Assembly (NCBI GenBank): GCA_022844485.1
Contig: JALHLQ010000012.1
Location: forward strand, 1 to 64,000
Origin: Xanthobacteraceae bacterium
GTDB taxonomy: Bacteria; Pseudomonadota; Alphaproteobacteria; Rhizobiales; Xanthobacteraceae
Length of the DNA stretch: 64,000 nt
Direction of reading: 5' to 3'
Part shown: one piece after another, positions 9,705-18,273 of the stretch
Layout: each line of letters begins with the position of its first letter
Numbering within the stretch: the first letter of the stretch is position 1
Made by a program: the position numbers and the translations under genes
The notes under the pieces: model-generated
The model's input: only the letters and a program-made list of their open reading frames with translations
Databases searched by the model: none
What the model was told of the DNA's origin: nothing

Positions 9705-10643
9705 TCATACGAGATATTGCTCGGTTACGGCAGCGCCGACCCGATTGTTCTCGGCGATGAACTCGAGAATGAATTCATGCAGGCCGGAGCGGAAAATCTC
9801 CTCCATCCGGCTGTTTTCGAGCCGGATCAGCATGGCGCGGGCGCGCCGCTGCGCCTGTCCCTGCCGGCCATAGGCGCGCGAAATGTGGTCGAGATAGCGA
9901 ACGAGATTCTCGTAGCAGCTCGCCAGCGAGCGCGGCAGCTGCTGTTTGAGGATCAAGAGATCCGCGATCAGCCAGGGCTTGAGACTGTCGCGATACACCC
10001 ATTGATAGGCCGTGAGCGCGGACACCGAACGCAGGATGGCGGCCCACTGGAAATAGTCGAGCGGTCCGCCCAGCCGGTCGGACACGAGCAGATGATATTT
10101 GACGTCGATGATGCGCGCGGTGTTGTCCGCACGTTCGAGGTGCACGCCCAGGCGCGAAAACCAATAGTGGTCCCGGCGGAGCATCGTTCGATAGGCGGAG
10201 CCATCGAAGCGCAGAGAGGTTTCCTGAACCCAGCGCAAGAAATGCGGCAAGTGTTCGCGCGAGTTGGACCGCGCGCCGTGTCGCTGGAGCTCGAGCCATG
10301 CGCCGTTGATCGTGTCCCACATGTCCGCGGTCAGCGCGGTCCGCACCGCGCGTGCGTTGGTGCGGGCGATCTCGAAGCAGTTGCGGATCGAACCCGGATT
10401 GTCCGGCGAGAAGGCGAGAAAATCGGTGACGGATTCGCTGTTCGCTTCGGCATGGGCTTGGAAAAACGCGTCGGCGCACCCGGCCGTGGCGATGGCGGAA
10501 TCCCATTCGTTGGAGGAGCCGGAATAGGCGACCGGAAGCGCAGCCAGGCGCTGGGTCACCTCCAGGATGCGCGCCAGGAATTCAGCCCGTTCGACATAGC
10601 GCGAAAGCCAGAACAGATTGTCGGCCGTCCGCGACAGCATCAT
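9705..10643 (-). CDS. Alpha-E domain protein of the Anbu operon
   Basis: The 312-residue, largely alpha-helical protein begins MMLSRTADNLFWLSRYVERA, the signature start of alpha-E domain proteins, with later LERADNTARIIDVKYH and a Glu/Arg-rich helical core. Alpha-E proteins co-occur with circularly permuted ATP-grasp enzymes and transglutaminases; their own chemistry is unknown. The start overlaps the end of the ATP-grasp gene by 4 bases, indicating translational coupling. Confidence 0.88.
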   Translation of the reverse strand: MMLSRTADNLFWLSRYVERAEFLARILEVTQRLAALPVAYSGSSNEWDSAIATAGCADAFFQAHAEANSESVTDFLAFSPDNPGSIRNCFEIARTNARAVRTALTADMWDTINGAWLELQRHGARSNSREHLPHFLRWVQETSLRFDGSAYRTMLRRDHYWFSRLGVHLERADNTARIIDVKYHLLVSDRLGGPLDYFQWAAILRSVSALTAYQWVYRDSLKPWLIADLLILKQQLPRSLASCYENLVRYLDHISRAYGRQGQAQRRARAMLIRLENSRMEEIFRSGLHEFILEFIAENNRVGAAVTEQYLV

Positions 10644-12058
10644 TGGTCCAGCACCCAGGTATCCTTGGTGCCGCCGCCCTGGCTCGAATTGACGACAAGA
10701 GAACCGGGAGCGAGGGCCACGCGCGTGAGGCCGCCGGGCACGATGCAGATCCTGTCGCGTCCCGACAGCACGAACGGCCGCAGATCGACGTGCCGCGGCG
10801 CAATCCCCTCATCGACGCAGGTCGGGCAGGTGGAGAGTGCCAGCGTAGGCTGCGCGATGAAGTTCGCCGGATCCACTTTCAGCTTCTCGCGAAAGGCGGC
10901 GAGCGTGGTCTTGTCCGCTTTCGGGCCGACCAGCATGCCGTATCCCCCGGACCCGTGCACTTCCTTGACCACCAGTTCGTCGAGGTGATCGAGCACATAG
11001 GCAAGGTGGGCAGGCTCGCGGCAGCGCCAGGTCGGGACGTTCTTCAGAAGGGGCTCTTCGCTCAAATAGAACTTAACGATGTCCGGCATGTAGCTGTAGA
11101 CAGCCTTGTCATCGGCGATGCCGGTGCCGACGGCGTTCGCGAGCGTGACGTTGCCGGCCTTGTAGGCGGACATCAGGCCAGGAACGCCGAGCGTCGAATC
11201 GGGACGGAAGACGAGCGGATCAAGAAAATCGTCGTCCACACGTCGGTAGATGACATCGATGCGCTGCAGTCCTTGCGTCGTTCGCATGAAGACGACCGCG
11301 TCCTTGACCACGAGGTCGCGTCCCTCGACGAGTTCGATCCCCAGCTTGTCGGCGAGGAAAGAGTGTTCATAGTAGGCGGAATTGTAGATGCCCGGCGTGA
11401 GCAGCGCTGCGGTCGGATCGGAGGGCGCCGTTGCCGGCGCCAGAGACTTCAGGGTCGCCAGCAATTCGTCGGTATAATTCTCAACCGGGAGGATGCGATG
11501 GCGGGCGAACAGTTCCGGGAAGAGCCGCAACATCACTTCGCGGTTCTCCAGCATGTAAGAGACGCCCGAGGGCGTGCGGGTGTTGTCTTCGAGGACATAG
11601 AAAGCGTCGCCGTCAACGCGCACCAGATCGATGCCGGCGATGTGGACATAGATCTGATGCGGCACCGCCTGCCGGTTCATTTCCGGACGAAAGACCGGGT
11701 TGCGGAAGATCAGGTCCTCGGGAATGATGCCGGCGCGGATGATCGCGCGCTCCGAATAGATGTCCTTGATGTAGAGGTTGATCGCGCGAACCCGCTGCTC
11801 CAGGCCGCGCTGCAACTGTTTCCATTCGGCGGCCGCGAGAACGCGCGGAATGACGTCGAAGGGAATGAGACGCTCCTGCGCCTCGGCATCGCCATAGACG
11901 GCGAACGTGATTCCGATGCGGCGGAACAGGAGTTCGGCTTCGCGAGCACGGCTTTGCAGCTCATCGCGCGGCATCGTATGCAGCCAGCGGCCGATTTCCG
12001 CATAGGCGGTGCGGATGTCACCGTTGCTGCCAAGCATCTCGTCAAACGCGACCGCCAT
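10640..12058 (-). CDS. Circularly permuted ATP-grasp protein of the Anbu operon
   Basis: The product (472 residues from the chosen start) is a circularly permuted ATP-grasp amidoligase-like enzyme. Visible family segments are YKAGNVTLANAVGTGIADDK, VKEVHGSGGYGMLVGP (nucleotide-binding loop), HIAGIDLVRVDGDAFYVLED and a C-terminal VVNSSQGGGTKDTWVL. Such enzymes join an amino group to a carboxylate with ATP. I start at MAVAFDEMLGSNGDIR, preceded by GGGGAG, rather than at a start 57 bases upstream that adds a non-conserved basic stretch. It is the promoter-proximal gene of the Anbu operon. Confidence 0.88.
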   Translation of the reverse strand: MAVAFDEMLGSNGDIRTAYAEIGRWLHTMPRDELQSRAREAELLFRRIGITFAVYGDAEAQERLIPFDVIPRVLAAAEWKQLQRGLEQRVRAINLYIKDIYSERAIIRAGIIPEDLIFRNPVFRPEMNRQAVPHQIYVHIAGIDLVRVDGDAFYVLEDNTRTPSGVSYMLENREVMLRLFPELFARHRILPVENYTDELLATLKSLAPATAPSDPTAALLTPGIYNSAYYEHSFLADKLGIELVEGRDLVVKDAVVFMRTTQGLQRIDVIYRRVDDDFLDPLVFRPDSTLGVPGLMSAYKAGNVTLANAVGTGIADDKAVYSYMPDIVKFYLSEEPLLKNVPTWRCREPAHLAYVLDHLDELVVKEVHGSGGYGMLVGPKADKTTLAAFREKLKVDPANFIAQPTLALSTCPTCVDEGIAPRHVDLRPFVLSGRDRICIVPGGLTRVALAPGSLVVNSSQGGGTKDTWVLDQ

Positions 12059-12380
12059 GGCTCCCCGTCCGCGTGGGCGCTCCCTTGGATCCAGCCGCTG
12101 CAAGTCGCGCGCCAAAGAGAGAACGCGCAGGTTGGCGCCCGAAGCGGCGGACGATTGCCTAAGGTTTCATCAGCGTGATGACGCCGTTGGCAGCTACGCC
12201 ATCAGGCATTATGACACAGTCTCGATATGTGAGGCGTGGGCATTGACGGTGAAGGCGCGCCGCGCGCCGGCACCGAGGTGCAAGGCAGCCTTCGGGTCCC
12301 CTGAGTTATTGCGCCGCACTTGAGGTTCCATCGCCAACCAGCGAAACTGCGCGGCACCCCATTCAACGCGCGGGCCCCTC
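12059..12380. other. Intergenic region between the divergent Anbu operon and panE-like gene
   Basis: About 320 bases without a convincing gene. It must hold the promoters of the leftward Anbu operon and the rightward reductase gene. I see no strong operator, repeat or hairpin. Confidence 0.5.
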
Positions 12381-13406
12381 ATGAAGATCTGCATCTACGG
12401 CGCCGGCGCCATCGGCGGTTATCTCGGCGTGCTCTTGAAACAGGGCGGGGCCGACGTGTCGCTGGTTGCGCGCGGCGCGCATCTCGAGGCGATCAAGACG
12501 CACGGCGTGAAGCTCTTGATCGAGCGCGGGGAGAAAGCTGCGACCATGGCCGCGACTGCGGACCCTCGCGAGCTTGGTCCGCAAGACTACGTCATCATCG
12601 CGCTCAAGGCCCACCAGGCCTGGGAGGCCGCCGAACAGATGAAGCCGTTGCTCGGGCCGAATACGGCGGTGGTCACGGCGCAGAACGGAATCCCCTGGTG
12701 GTACTTCTTCGGCTTCGAGGGCCAATACGCCAACCTGCAACTACAAAGCGTCGATCCGGACGGGCGGCAATGGAACGCGATCGGGCCGGAACGGGCCATC
12801 GGCTGCACGGTCTATCCAGCCACCGAAATCGTCGCGCCCGGGGTCATCAAGCATGTTTATGGCGACCGTTTCGGGCTCGGCGAACCGACGCGGCGCGAGA
12901 CGGAGCGCGTGAGGCAGCTTGCCGCCGCCTTCGAAGCCGGCGGCTTGAAGGCGAAGATCTATCCTGAGATCCGCAACGACATCTGGCTGAAGCTCTGGGG
13001 CAATCTTTGCTTCAATCCGATCTCGGCGCTCACGCGTGCAACGCTGGACGTGGTGGCGACCGATTCCGGCACGCGCATGGTCTCGCGCAAGATGATGGAG
13101 GAGGCGGAGAGGATCGCCCGACGCATCGGCGTGCATTTCCGCGTCGACATCGAGCGGCGGATCAACGGCGCGGCCTCGGTCGGGGCGCATCGCACCTCGA
13201 TGCTGCAGGACCTCGACAAGGCCCGTCCGCTCGAGATCGACGCGTTGCTCACGGTGGTGCAGGAGATGGGGCGACTGGTCGATGTCGAGACGCCGACCAT
13301 CGACACCGTCCTCGCGCTCGTGCAGCAGATGGGGCGCGTCGCGGGCGTCTATCCGACCTTTCCGGAGCCGACGGAAAGCGAGGCGGCGGAGACTTCGGTG
13401 CCTTGA
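12381..13406 (+). CDS. Ketopantoate reductase (2-dehydropantoate 2-reductase) family protein
   Basis: The 341-residue product begins MKICIYGAGAIGGYLG, the N-terminal NADPH-binding GxGxxG motif of the ApbA/PanE family. It keeps the NGIPWW stretch near the nucleotide site, the KLWGNLCFNPISALT helix of the C-terminal domain and the terminal SMLQDLDKARPLEIDALL motif. True PanE makes pantoate for coenzyme A, but many paralogues of this length act on other 2-oxo acids, so the symbol is withheld. It stands alone upstream of the molybdopterin-binding protein gene. Confidence 0.88.
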   Translation: MKICIYGAGAIGGYLGVLLKQGGADVSLVARGAHLEAIKTHGVKLLIERGEKAATMAATADPRELGPQDYVIIALKAHQAWEAAEQMKPLLGPNTAVVTAQNGIPWWYFFGFEGQYANLQLQSVDPDGRQWNAIGPERAIGCTVYPATEIVAPGVIKHVYGDRFGLGEPTRRETERVRQLAAAFEAGGLKAKIYPEIRNDIWLKLWGNLCFNPISALTRATLDVVATDSGTRMVSRKMMEEAERIARRIGVHFRVDIERRINGAASVGAHRTSMLQDLDKARPLEIDALLTVVQEMGRLVDVETPTIDTVLALVQQMGRVAGVYPTFPEPTESEAAETSVP

Positions 13407-13508
13407 GGCGGCGCTGCACCAATCCCGGCCGACGCTCAAGGCACGCGGCGCTTTGCCCGCTGCATTCGTTTCGCTAGGATCGCGTGCTTTTTTTGCAGGC
13501 GATTTCAG

Positions 13509-14261
13509 ATGGCAGCCGACTCGCAGTCCCAGCCGATCACCGCCGGACTCCTCGTCATCGGCGACGAGATCCTGTCCGGGCGAACCAAGGACAAGAATAT
13601 CGGCTACATCGCCGAGTATCTGACCAATATCGGTATCGACCTGAAAGAGGTGCGCGTCGTCGCCGACGACGAGGCGGCGATCGTCGAGGCGCTGAATGCG
13701 CTGCGGCATCGCCATACCTATGTGTTCACGACCGGCGGCATCGGGCCGACGCATGACGACATCACCGCCGATTGCGTGGCGAAGGCCTTTGGCGTGCCGA
13801 TCGACGTCGATCCGCGCGCGCTCGCGATCATGCGCGAACGGTTCAAGCCGGAGGAACTGAACGAGGCGAGGCTGCGTATGGCGCGCGTGCCGCAGGGCGC
13901 GGAACTCGTCGCCAATCCGTACAACAAGGTGCCCGGGTTCTGGATTGGAAATGTCATCGTGATGGCGGGCGTACCGGCGATCATGCAGGCGATGCTCGAC
14001 GGCGTCGCGCCGCAATTGAAGACCGGGGTGAAGATGCTGTCGGAAACGGTTCCCGCCAACATGCGCGAAGGCGATATCGGAACGGAACTCGGCCGTGTGG
14101 CGAAACGTCATCCCGAGGCGATGATCGGCTCCTATCCGTTCTGGCAACCGGACGGGCAGCCGAACACGAACCTCGTCATCCGCTCGCGCAGCACGGAGGC
14201 GCTGCAGGCGGCGCGCAAGGATGTCGAGGCCATGCTGGCGAAGGTGCGGGCGGGGCGGTGA
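13509..14261 (+). CDS. Molybdopterin-binding (MoaB/CinA N-terminal-like) protein
   Basis: The 250-residue product has the MoCF-biosynthesis fold: VIGDEILSGRTKDKN, an acidic VVADDEAAI segment, and the substrate loop FTTGGIGPTHDDITADCVAKAF. It lacks the C-terminal amidase domain of full CinA. Members of this stand-alone group are usually annotated as competence/damage-inducible or molybdopterin-binding proteins, and the exact reaction is uncertain. Nine bases separate it from the next gene, so the two may be co-transcribed. Confidence 0.85.
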   Translation: MAADSQSQPITAGLLVIGDEILSGRTKDKNIGYIAEYLTNIGIDLKEVRVVADDEAAIVEALNALRHRHTYVFTTGGIGPTHDDITADCVAKAFGVPIDVDPRALAIMRERFKPEELNEARLRMARVPQGAELVANPYNKVPGFWIGNVIVMAGVPAIMQAMLDGVAPQLKTGVKMLSETVPANMREGDIGTELGRVAKRHPEAMIGSYPFWQPDGQPNTNLVIRSRSTEALQAARKDVEAMLAKVRAGR

Positions 14262-14269
14262 GGCGGACC

Positions 14270-14830
14270 ATGCGCGATCGGGTCTCCAGGCATCTGTTTG
14301 CGGCCGTGGCGGCCGTGGCGGCGAGCACGGTGGCGCCCGCGCTCGCGCAGAATTCGTGTCAGCCCGGCGCGCAGCCGACCCCGCGGCAGACGGAAGGGCC
14401 GTTCTACAAGAGCGGCGCCCCGCAGCGCGCCGATCTCGTCGAGCCCGGCATGAGCGGGCAGGCGATCGAGATGTCGGGCGCGGTCTTCACACGCGCATGC
14501 AGGCCGGTCGCCGATGCGCGCATCGACGTGTGGCAGGCGGACGCCAAGGGCGAGTACGATAATCGCGGCTACCGCCTGCGCGGCTATGTGCTGACGGACG
14601 CGCAAGGGCGTTATCGTTTCCGTACCGTGGTGCCCGCCTCCTATGAAGGACGCACGAGCCATATCCATGTGAAAGTGACTTCGCCGGGCGGCGGCACGCT
14701 GACCACGCAACTCTACTTCCCGGACGATCCGCTGAACCGGAGCGACCGGATTTTCCGCCGCGAGCTTGTCGTGAGCATCAGCAAGGCGAACGGCGCACTC
14801 ACCGGACGGTTCGATTTCGTGGTGGAGTGA
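14270..14830 (+). CDS. Secreted intradiol ring-cleavage dioxygenase-like protein
   Basis: The 186-residue product has a signal peptide (RHLFAAVAAVAASTVAPALA) and an intradiol dioxygenase core: TEGPFY near the mature N-terminus, DIWQADAKGEYDN, YVLTDAQGRYRFRTVVPASY and RTSHIHVKV. The Tyr/Tyr/His/His iron ligands of protocatechuate/catechol dioxygenases can be placed on EYDN, ASYEG and the SHIH pair. Export suggests a periplasmic or secreted role on aromatic or lignin-like substrates (inference). The last 45 bases of the gene are part of a 194-bp tandem duplication. Confidence 0.85.
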   Translation: MRDRVSRHLFAAVAAVAASTVAPALAQNSCQPGAQPTPRQTEGPFYKSGAPQRADLVEPGMSGQAIEMSGAVFTRACRPVADARIDVWQADAKGEYDNRGYRLRGYVLTDAQGRYRFRTVVPASYEGRTSHIHVKVTSPGGGTLTTQLYFPDDPLNRSDRIFRRELVVSISKANGALTGRFDFVVE

Positions 14831-14864
14831 TCATGCGTGTTCCGGGCAAGTGGAGCGAAATCAG

Positions 14865-14951
14865 GTAGGGTGGGCAAAGGCGCGCAAGCGCCGTGCCCAC
14901 GAGATGATCGAGGCGATGAGGTGGGCAAACGCTTCGCGTTGCCCACCCTAC
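14865..14951. repeat. MITE-like repeat GTAGGGTGGGCAA...TTGCCCACCCTAC, copy 2
   Basis: The 87-bp element has 13-bp perfect terminal inverted repeats (GTAGGGTGGGCAA / TTGCCCACCCTAC) and a central CGTGCCCACGAGATGATCG. It matches the copies at 286-370 and 15059-15145. Confidence 0.8.
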
Positions 14952-15058
14952 AAAACCGGATTTTCAAAACCGGATTTTCGCGAACGGCGCACTCACCGGA
15001 CGGTTCGATTTTGTGGTGGAGTGATCATGAGTGTTCCGGGCGAGTGGAGCGAAATCAG

Positions 15059-15145
15059 GTAGGGTGGGCAAAGGCGCGCAAGCGCCGTGCCCACGAGATG
15101 ATCGAGGCGATGAGGTGGGCAAACGCTTCGCGTTGCCCACCCTAC
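15059..15145. repeat. MITE-like repeat GTAGGGTGGGCAA...TTGCCCACCCTAC, copy 3
   Basis: It is essentially identical to copy 2 at an offset of exactly 194 bases, so it arose by the local tandem duplication and not by independent insertion. Confidence 0.8.
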
Positions 15146-15150
15146 AAAAT

Positions 15151-16878
15151 TCAATCCAACCGCAGCCAGCCGGAATCCGAGAACCAGCGATGGAAGCGCA
15201 GGATCGATTGGCGGTAGGGGCAGGTGTGATAGAGGCCGTTGCACGCCTCCATCAGCTTCTCGCGCCGCTCGAACACGGGATCGAGCGGCAGGCCGGCGGC
15301 TTTCAGGAGAACGGTCGAGAGATAAGGAATCTCGAGGATCGGCGGCTCGCTCGCCGGCATCCTAAGCGCAACGTTCTGCGCATCGATCGAGAAATAGGTC
15401 TCGAAGCCCGTCGAGGCCGGGGTGAGGCTGTCGGCGCGGCCGTCATCGGCGATCGCAATGGCGTTCTTCAGCGGAATCCGCTTGAGCGCCGGCTGATGAT
15501 CGCCGTAGCTCAAGAACACCACGGGCCGCGCCGGCCAGCGCGCGGCGACTTCGGCGCGGAAAGCCTTGCGGTCGCGCTCGGCGAGCACGAGCCGCCACAT
15601 GAATTCGTCGGTTTGCGCGTCTCCGTTCCAATCGAGTTTCTCGCCGCCGCGCAAGGCGTCCGGCGCGAAGCGAAAGTCCCAGGGCGAATGCGTGGCCATG
15701 CCGGAGGCGACGATGAATTGCGGACGGCCCGCGCGCGCGGCGCCTGCAAGCGTCTCGAGCACGAGGCCGTGATAGAAGCCGTCGCGCTCGCGCTCGCTCG
15801 GCGCCTTGTGCACGGAGCGATCGATCAACCGGTCAAATCCGATCGAGCGATAGAAGCGATCGGAGGCGGCGAAGTCGGCCATCGACGGATAGATCATCGT
15901 CGTCTCATAGCCGCAGGCTTTCAGATATTGCGGCAGGCTGTGCTTCAAGCGGCCGGTGACGAACTGCGCCACGAATGTGCGCGCGGAGCCGAAGGACCAG
16001 GTCGACAGCCCGGTGAGGACGGAGAAATCCGACAGCCAGGTCGCGCCGCCGAAGGTCTCCACGCGCAGACGGCGCACGCGGCCGTCGAAGGAGGCAAACA
16101 TCGGCTTCGTCTCGTCGGGGAAGACGATGTCGGAATAGACGCCAGGCGGCATCACGGATTCGTTGAGGAAGAGCACGATGTCGGGGCGCGGGCCGCCGGG
16201 CGCGCAGCCGAGCGTCGCTTCCGCCGGCGCCTCGCCCGGCTCGTCGGCGGAGGCCTCCATCAGCCCGCCGATGCGCACGAGCAGCGGCAGATCGCGGAAG
16301 GAGAAGAGGAAGGACGAAAAAACGTAGCGGCGCGAGGTGAAGAAATCGGCATAGCGGTCGAAGAGGACATGCGCGCTGATCATGGTGCCGATCAGCGAGG
16401 CGGCGAGCATGACGGCGCGCAGCTTGCGGCTTGCGTGAACCGGTTTTTCGGCGCGCCAGGCGAGCGCGGCGAGCGCGAGCGAGGCAACCACAAGGACGGT
16501 GATGAGGATCGTCGCCTTCGGGAAAGTGCCGACGAAAAAGGTGAACTGCGTCCACGAGAAGAAATGGAAGACGATGTCGTAGACGTGGAATTTCATCGCC
16601 ACATAGGCGTATTTCGCCCAGGAGATGGCGTAGATTCCGAGGAAGACAAGCGCGGCGAGGCCAAAGGACCAGTAGAGGCGGCGCGAGACATAGAAGGCAA
16701 ACGCGACGACGAGCGCGAAGCTCGTGATGGTCGGCAGGAAATAGTACCAGTCGGGCTCGGAATCGTGGAGGAAGGCAAGCCAGGCGAGGAGGGCCGCCGC
16801 GAAGCCCGCGTCCTTTAAGGTGAACCGCCGCAAGGAGGCCAAGGCCGCGGGGGCCGGGGGGGACGCCTGGACGCTCAT
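15151..16878 (-). CDS. Membrane sulfatase-like / phosphoglycerol-transferase-like hydrolase
   Basis: The 575-residue protein has about five N-terminal membrane segments (residues 25-190) and a C-terminal alkaline-phosphatase/sulfatase-fold domain (about 230-560). Visible metal-site segments are DIVLFLNESV, the nucleophile region ETFGGATWLSDFSVLTG, MATHSPWDF and SYGDHQPALK. The architecture resembles LtaS and EptA/MdoB-like enzymes that move phospho-alcohol groups in the envelope. The substrate is unknown. The gene converges on the duplicated repeat region. Confidence 0.82.
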   Translation of the reverse strand: MSVQASPPAPAALASLRRFTLKDAGFAAALLAWLAFLHDSEPDWYYFLPTITSFALVVAFAFYVSRRLYWSFGLAALVFLGIYAISWAKYAYVAMKFHVYDIVFHFFSWTQFTFFVGTFPKATILITVLVVASLALAALAWRAEKPVHASRKLRAVMLAASLIGTMISAHVLFDRYADFFTSRRYVFSSFLFSFRDLPLLVRIGGLMEASADEPGEAPAEATLGCAPGGPRPDIVLFLNESVMPPGVYSDIVFPDETKPMFASFDGRVRRLRVETFGGATWLSDFSVLTGLSTWSFGSARTFVAQFVTGRLKHSLPQYLKACGYETTMIYPSMADFAASDRFYRSIGFDRLIDRSVHKAPSERERDGFYHGLVLETLAGAARAGRPQFIVASGMATHSPWDFRFAPDALRGGEKLDWNGDAQTDEFMWRLVLAERDRKAFRAEVAARWPARPVVFLSYGDHQPALKRIPLKNAIAIADDGRADSLTPASTGFETYFSIDAQNVALRMPASEPPILEIPYLSTVLLKAAGLPLDPVFERREKLMEACNGLYHTCPYRQSILRFHRWFSDSGWLRLD

Positions 16879-17072
16879 GGGGCGGGAGGGCCGTTTGTGA
16901 CGGTTGCGCGACGGCCATGTGACATCAACAGATGATTTTCAGCAAGGGGAAGCCGGATTTCCGTTCGCTCGGGGCACGGGCAAGCGGGTCGCCTGCGGGC
17001 GCGCTTTCGGGAACACCCCTCGCCGCGGCGGCCGGGGGCTGCTATTCACGCGCCCGAGCGAGGGGATTCTTC

Positions 17073-17570
17073 ATGCAGCCGTTAAGCCAAAAGGCCTTTC
17101 CCGTCTCATGGGACCAATTCCATCGTGACGCGCGGGCGCTGGCCTGGCGGCTTACGGCGGCAGGTCCGTTCGAGGCCATCGTGTGCGTCACGCGCGGCGG
17201 GCTCGTCCCGGCGGCGATCGTCGCGCGCGAGCTCGGCGTGCGGTTGATCGAGACCGTATGCGTGTCGAGCTACGAGGGCTCGATTCAGGGCGAACTCAAG
17301 GTGCTGAAAAGCGTCGCCGACGCGATCGTGAAAATGAACGGCACGAGCGGCGGCGTGCTGATCGTCGATGACCTCGTCGACACCGGCAAGACGGCGACGA
17401 TCGTGCGCGAAATCCTGCCGCGCGCGCATTTCGCGACCGTCTACGCCAAGCCGATGGGCCGGCCGATGGTCGACACCTTCATCACCGAGGTGTCGCAGGA
17501 CACCTGGATCTATTTCCCCTGGGACACCGGGCTCGCCTTCCAGCCGCCGATCAAGGAGGGCGGGGCATAG
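17073..17570 (+). CDS. gpt: Xanthine phosphoribosyltransferase
   Basis: The 165-residue product is a type I phosphoribosyltransferase: [17 protein letters not shown] near the N-terminus and the PRPP loop [17 protein letters not shown]. The C-terminal [18 protein letters not shown] matches bacterial xanthine-guanine phosphoribosyltransferases. The start at [13 protein letters not shown] is preceded by GAGGGGA. A longer in-frame extension upstream (from 16932) lacks family similarity. It salvages purine bases in the cytoplasm. Confidence 0.88.
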   Translation: MQPLSQKAFPVSWDQFHRDARALAWRLTAAGPFEAIVCVTRGGLVPAAIVARELGVRLIETVCVSSYEGSIQGELKVLKSVADAIVKMNGTSGGVLIVDDLVDTGKTATIVREILPRAHFATVYAKPMGRPMVDTFITEVSQDTWIYFPWDTGLAFQPPIKEGGA

Positions 17571-17576
17571 CGCATC

Positions 17577-17738
17577 TCACCCTCTCCGCCGGGCGATGCG
17601 CGGCAGGTAGCTCTCGATCGTCGAACTGATGTGCCAGCCCAGAAGCTGTGCCTGCGGCCCCAGCAGGCCTATCATGCGCTGCGGATCGTAGATGATCGCG
17701 CTCGCCAGAATCCCGAATGCGAGAAAGCCCTTCGACAT
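17577..17738 (-). CDS. Small hydrophobic protein of unknown function
   Basis: From the ATG at 17738 the frame gives 53 residues (MSKGFLAFGILASAIIYDPQ..., ending ESYLPRIARRRG) with one hydrophobic segment. A GGAG motif lies at suitable spacing. The stop lies 7 bases from the gpt stop, so the two genes converge. I do not recognise it. The single membrane segment and the ribosome binding site are the only support. Confidence 0.45.
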   Translation of the reverse strand: MSKGFLAFGILASAIIYDPQRMIGLLGPQAQLLGWHISSTIESYLPRIARRRG

Positions 17739-17967
17739 GGCCGGCTCCAAAGCTCGTGGGTTGCGAGATTTAACCGGCAGGTCTGAAGGCGCGATTGCGG
17801 GGAGCGCCGCATTTCGCCGCGAGTTTGGCGGAAAGGCGCGCGCGAAACGGGCGGTGGTTTGAGACAAAGTCGGATCGAATCCGGTCTATGCGCAAATCGG
17901 GCTTTCACCGCTCCCGTGCGCGCCGCGCTTTGGCGTCCCCGCGGCAGGAATGCTACATGAAGCCGCT

Positions 17968-18053
17968 GCGGACGTGGCGGAACGGTAGACGCAACGGACT
18001 TAAAATCCGTTGGGGGTAACCCCGTGAGGGTTCAAGTCCCTCCGTCCGCACCA
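17968..18053 (+). tRNA. tRNA-Leu, anticodon UAA
   Basis: The 86-base sequence begins GCGGACGTGGCGGAACGG and ends with the pairing CGTCCGC and encoded CCA. The anticodon arm ACGGA-CTTAAAA-TCCGT gives anticodon TAA. A long variable arm (TGGGGGTAACCCC) and T-arm GAGGGTTCAAGTCCCTC confirm class II tRNA-Leu. I found no second copy of its 3' end in the window, so no attachment site is indicated. Confidence 0.97.
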
Positions 18054-18167
18054 GGCATTCTTGGACGCTCGTATCGACGGACAGCCGTCCATGGCGGCCA
18101 GAAAAGCAGGCCTTCACTCTCGCCAGCCTCAGAGCTCAAATCAGCGGTGACATGTGCAACGCGAACC

Positions 18168-18266
18168 TGATCCGATCGGATCGACATCGGATCTGGGCTC
18201 CAGAACCATTGTCCTGCCGCATTTCTTTCGGCCTACCGGTACCCCTTGGCCGGAAAAGGCCCTCTT
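18168..18266. repeat. Interspersed repeat TGATCCGATCGGAT..., copy B
   Basis: It shares TGATCCGATCGGAT, then CCGCATTTCTTTCGGCCTAC and a CCGGTACCCC tail with the copy at 3040-3135. It lies between the tRNA and the end of hipA. Confidence 0.65.
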
Positions 18267-18273
18267 AGGCGTT

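Larger units (their letters stand above)
14786..15148. repeat. 194-bp tandem direct duplication spanning the dioxygenase 3' end
   Basis: GCGAACGGCGCACTCACCGG occurs at 14786 and again at 14980, and the following bases match with few differences up to about 14954 and 15148. Each unit carries the last codons and stop of the dioxygenase, a TCATG(A/C)GTGTTCCGGGC stretch and one copy of the GTAGGGTGGGC repeat. A short CCGGATTTTC doublet lies at the junction. Confidence 0.9.

Noticed and set aside
17968..18053. tRNA-Leu as a prophage attachment site
   Set aside because: No integrase next to it and no second copy of the tRNA 3' end found in the window.
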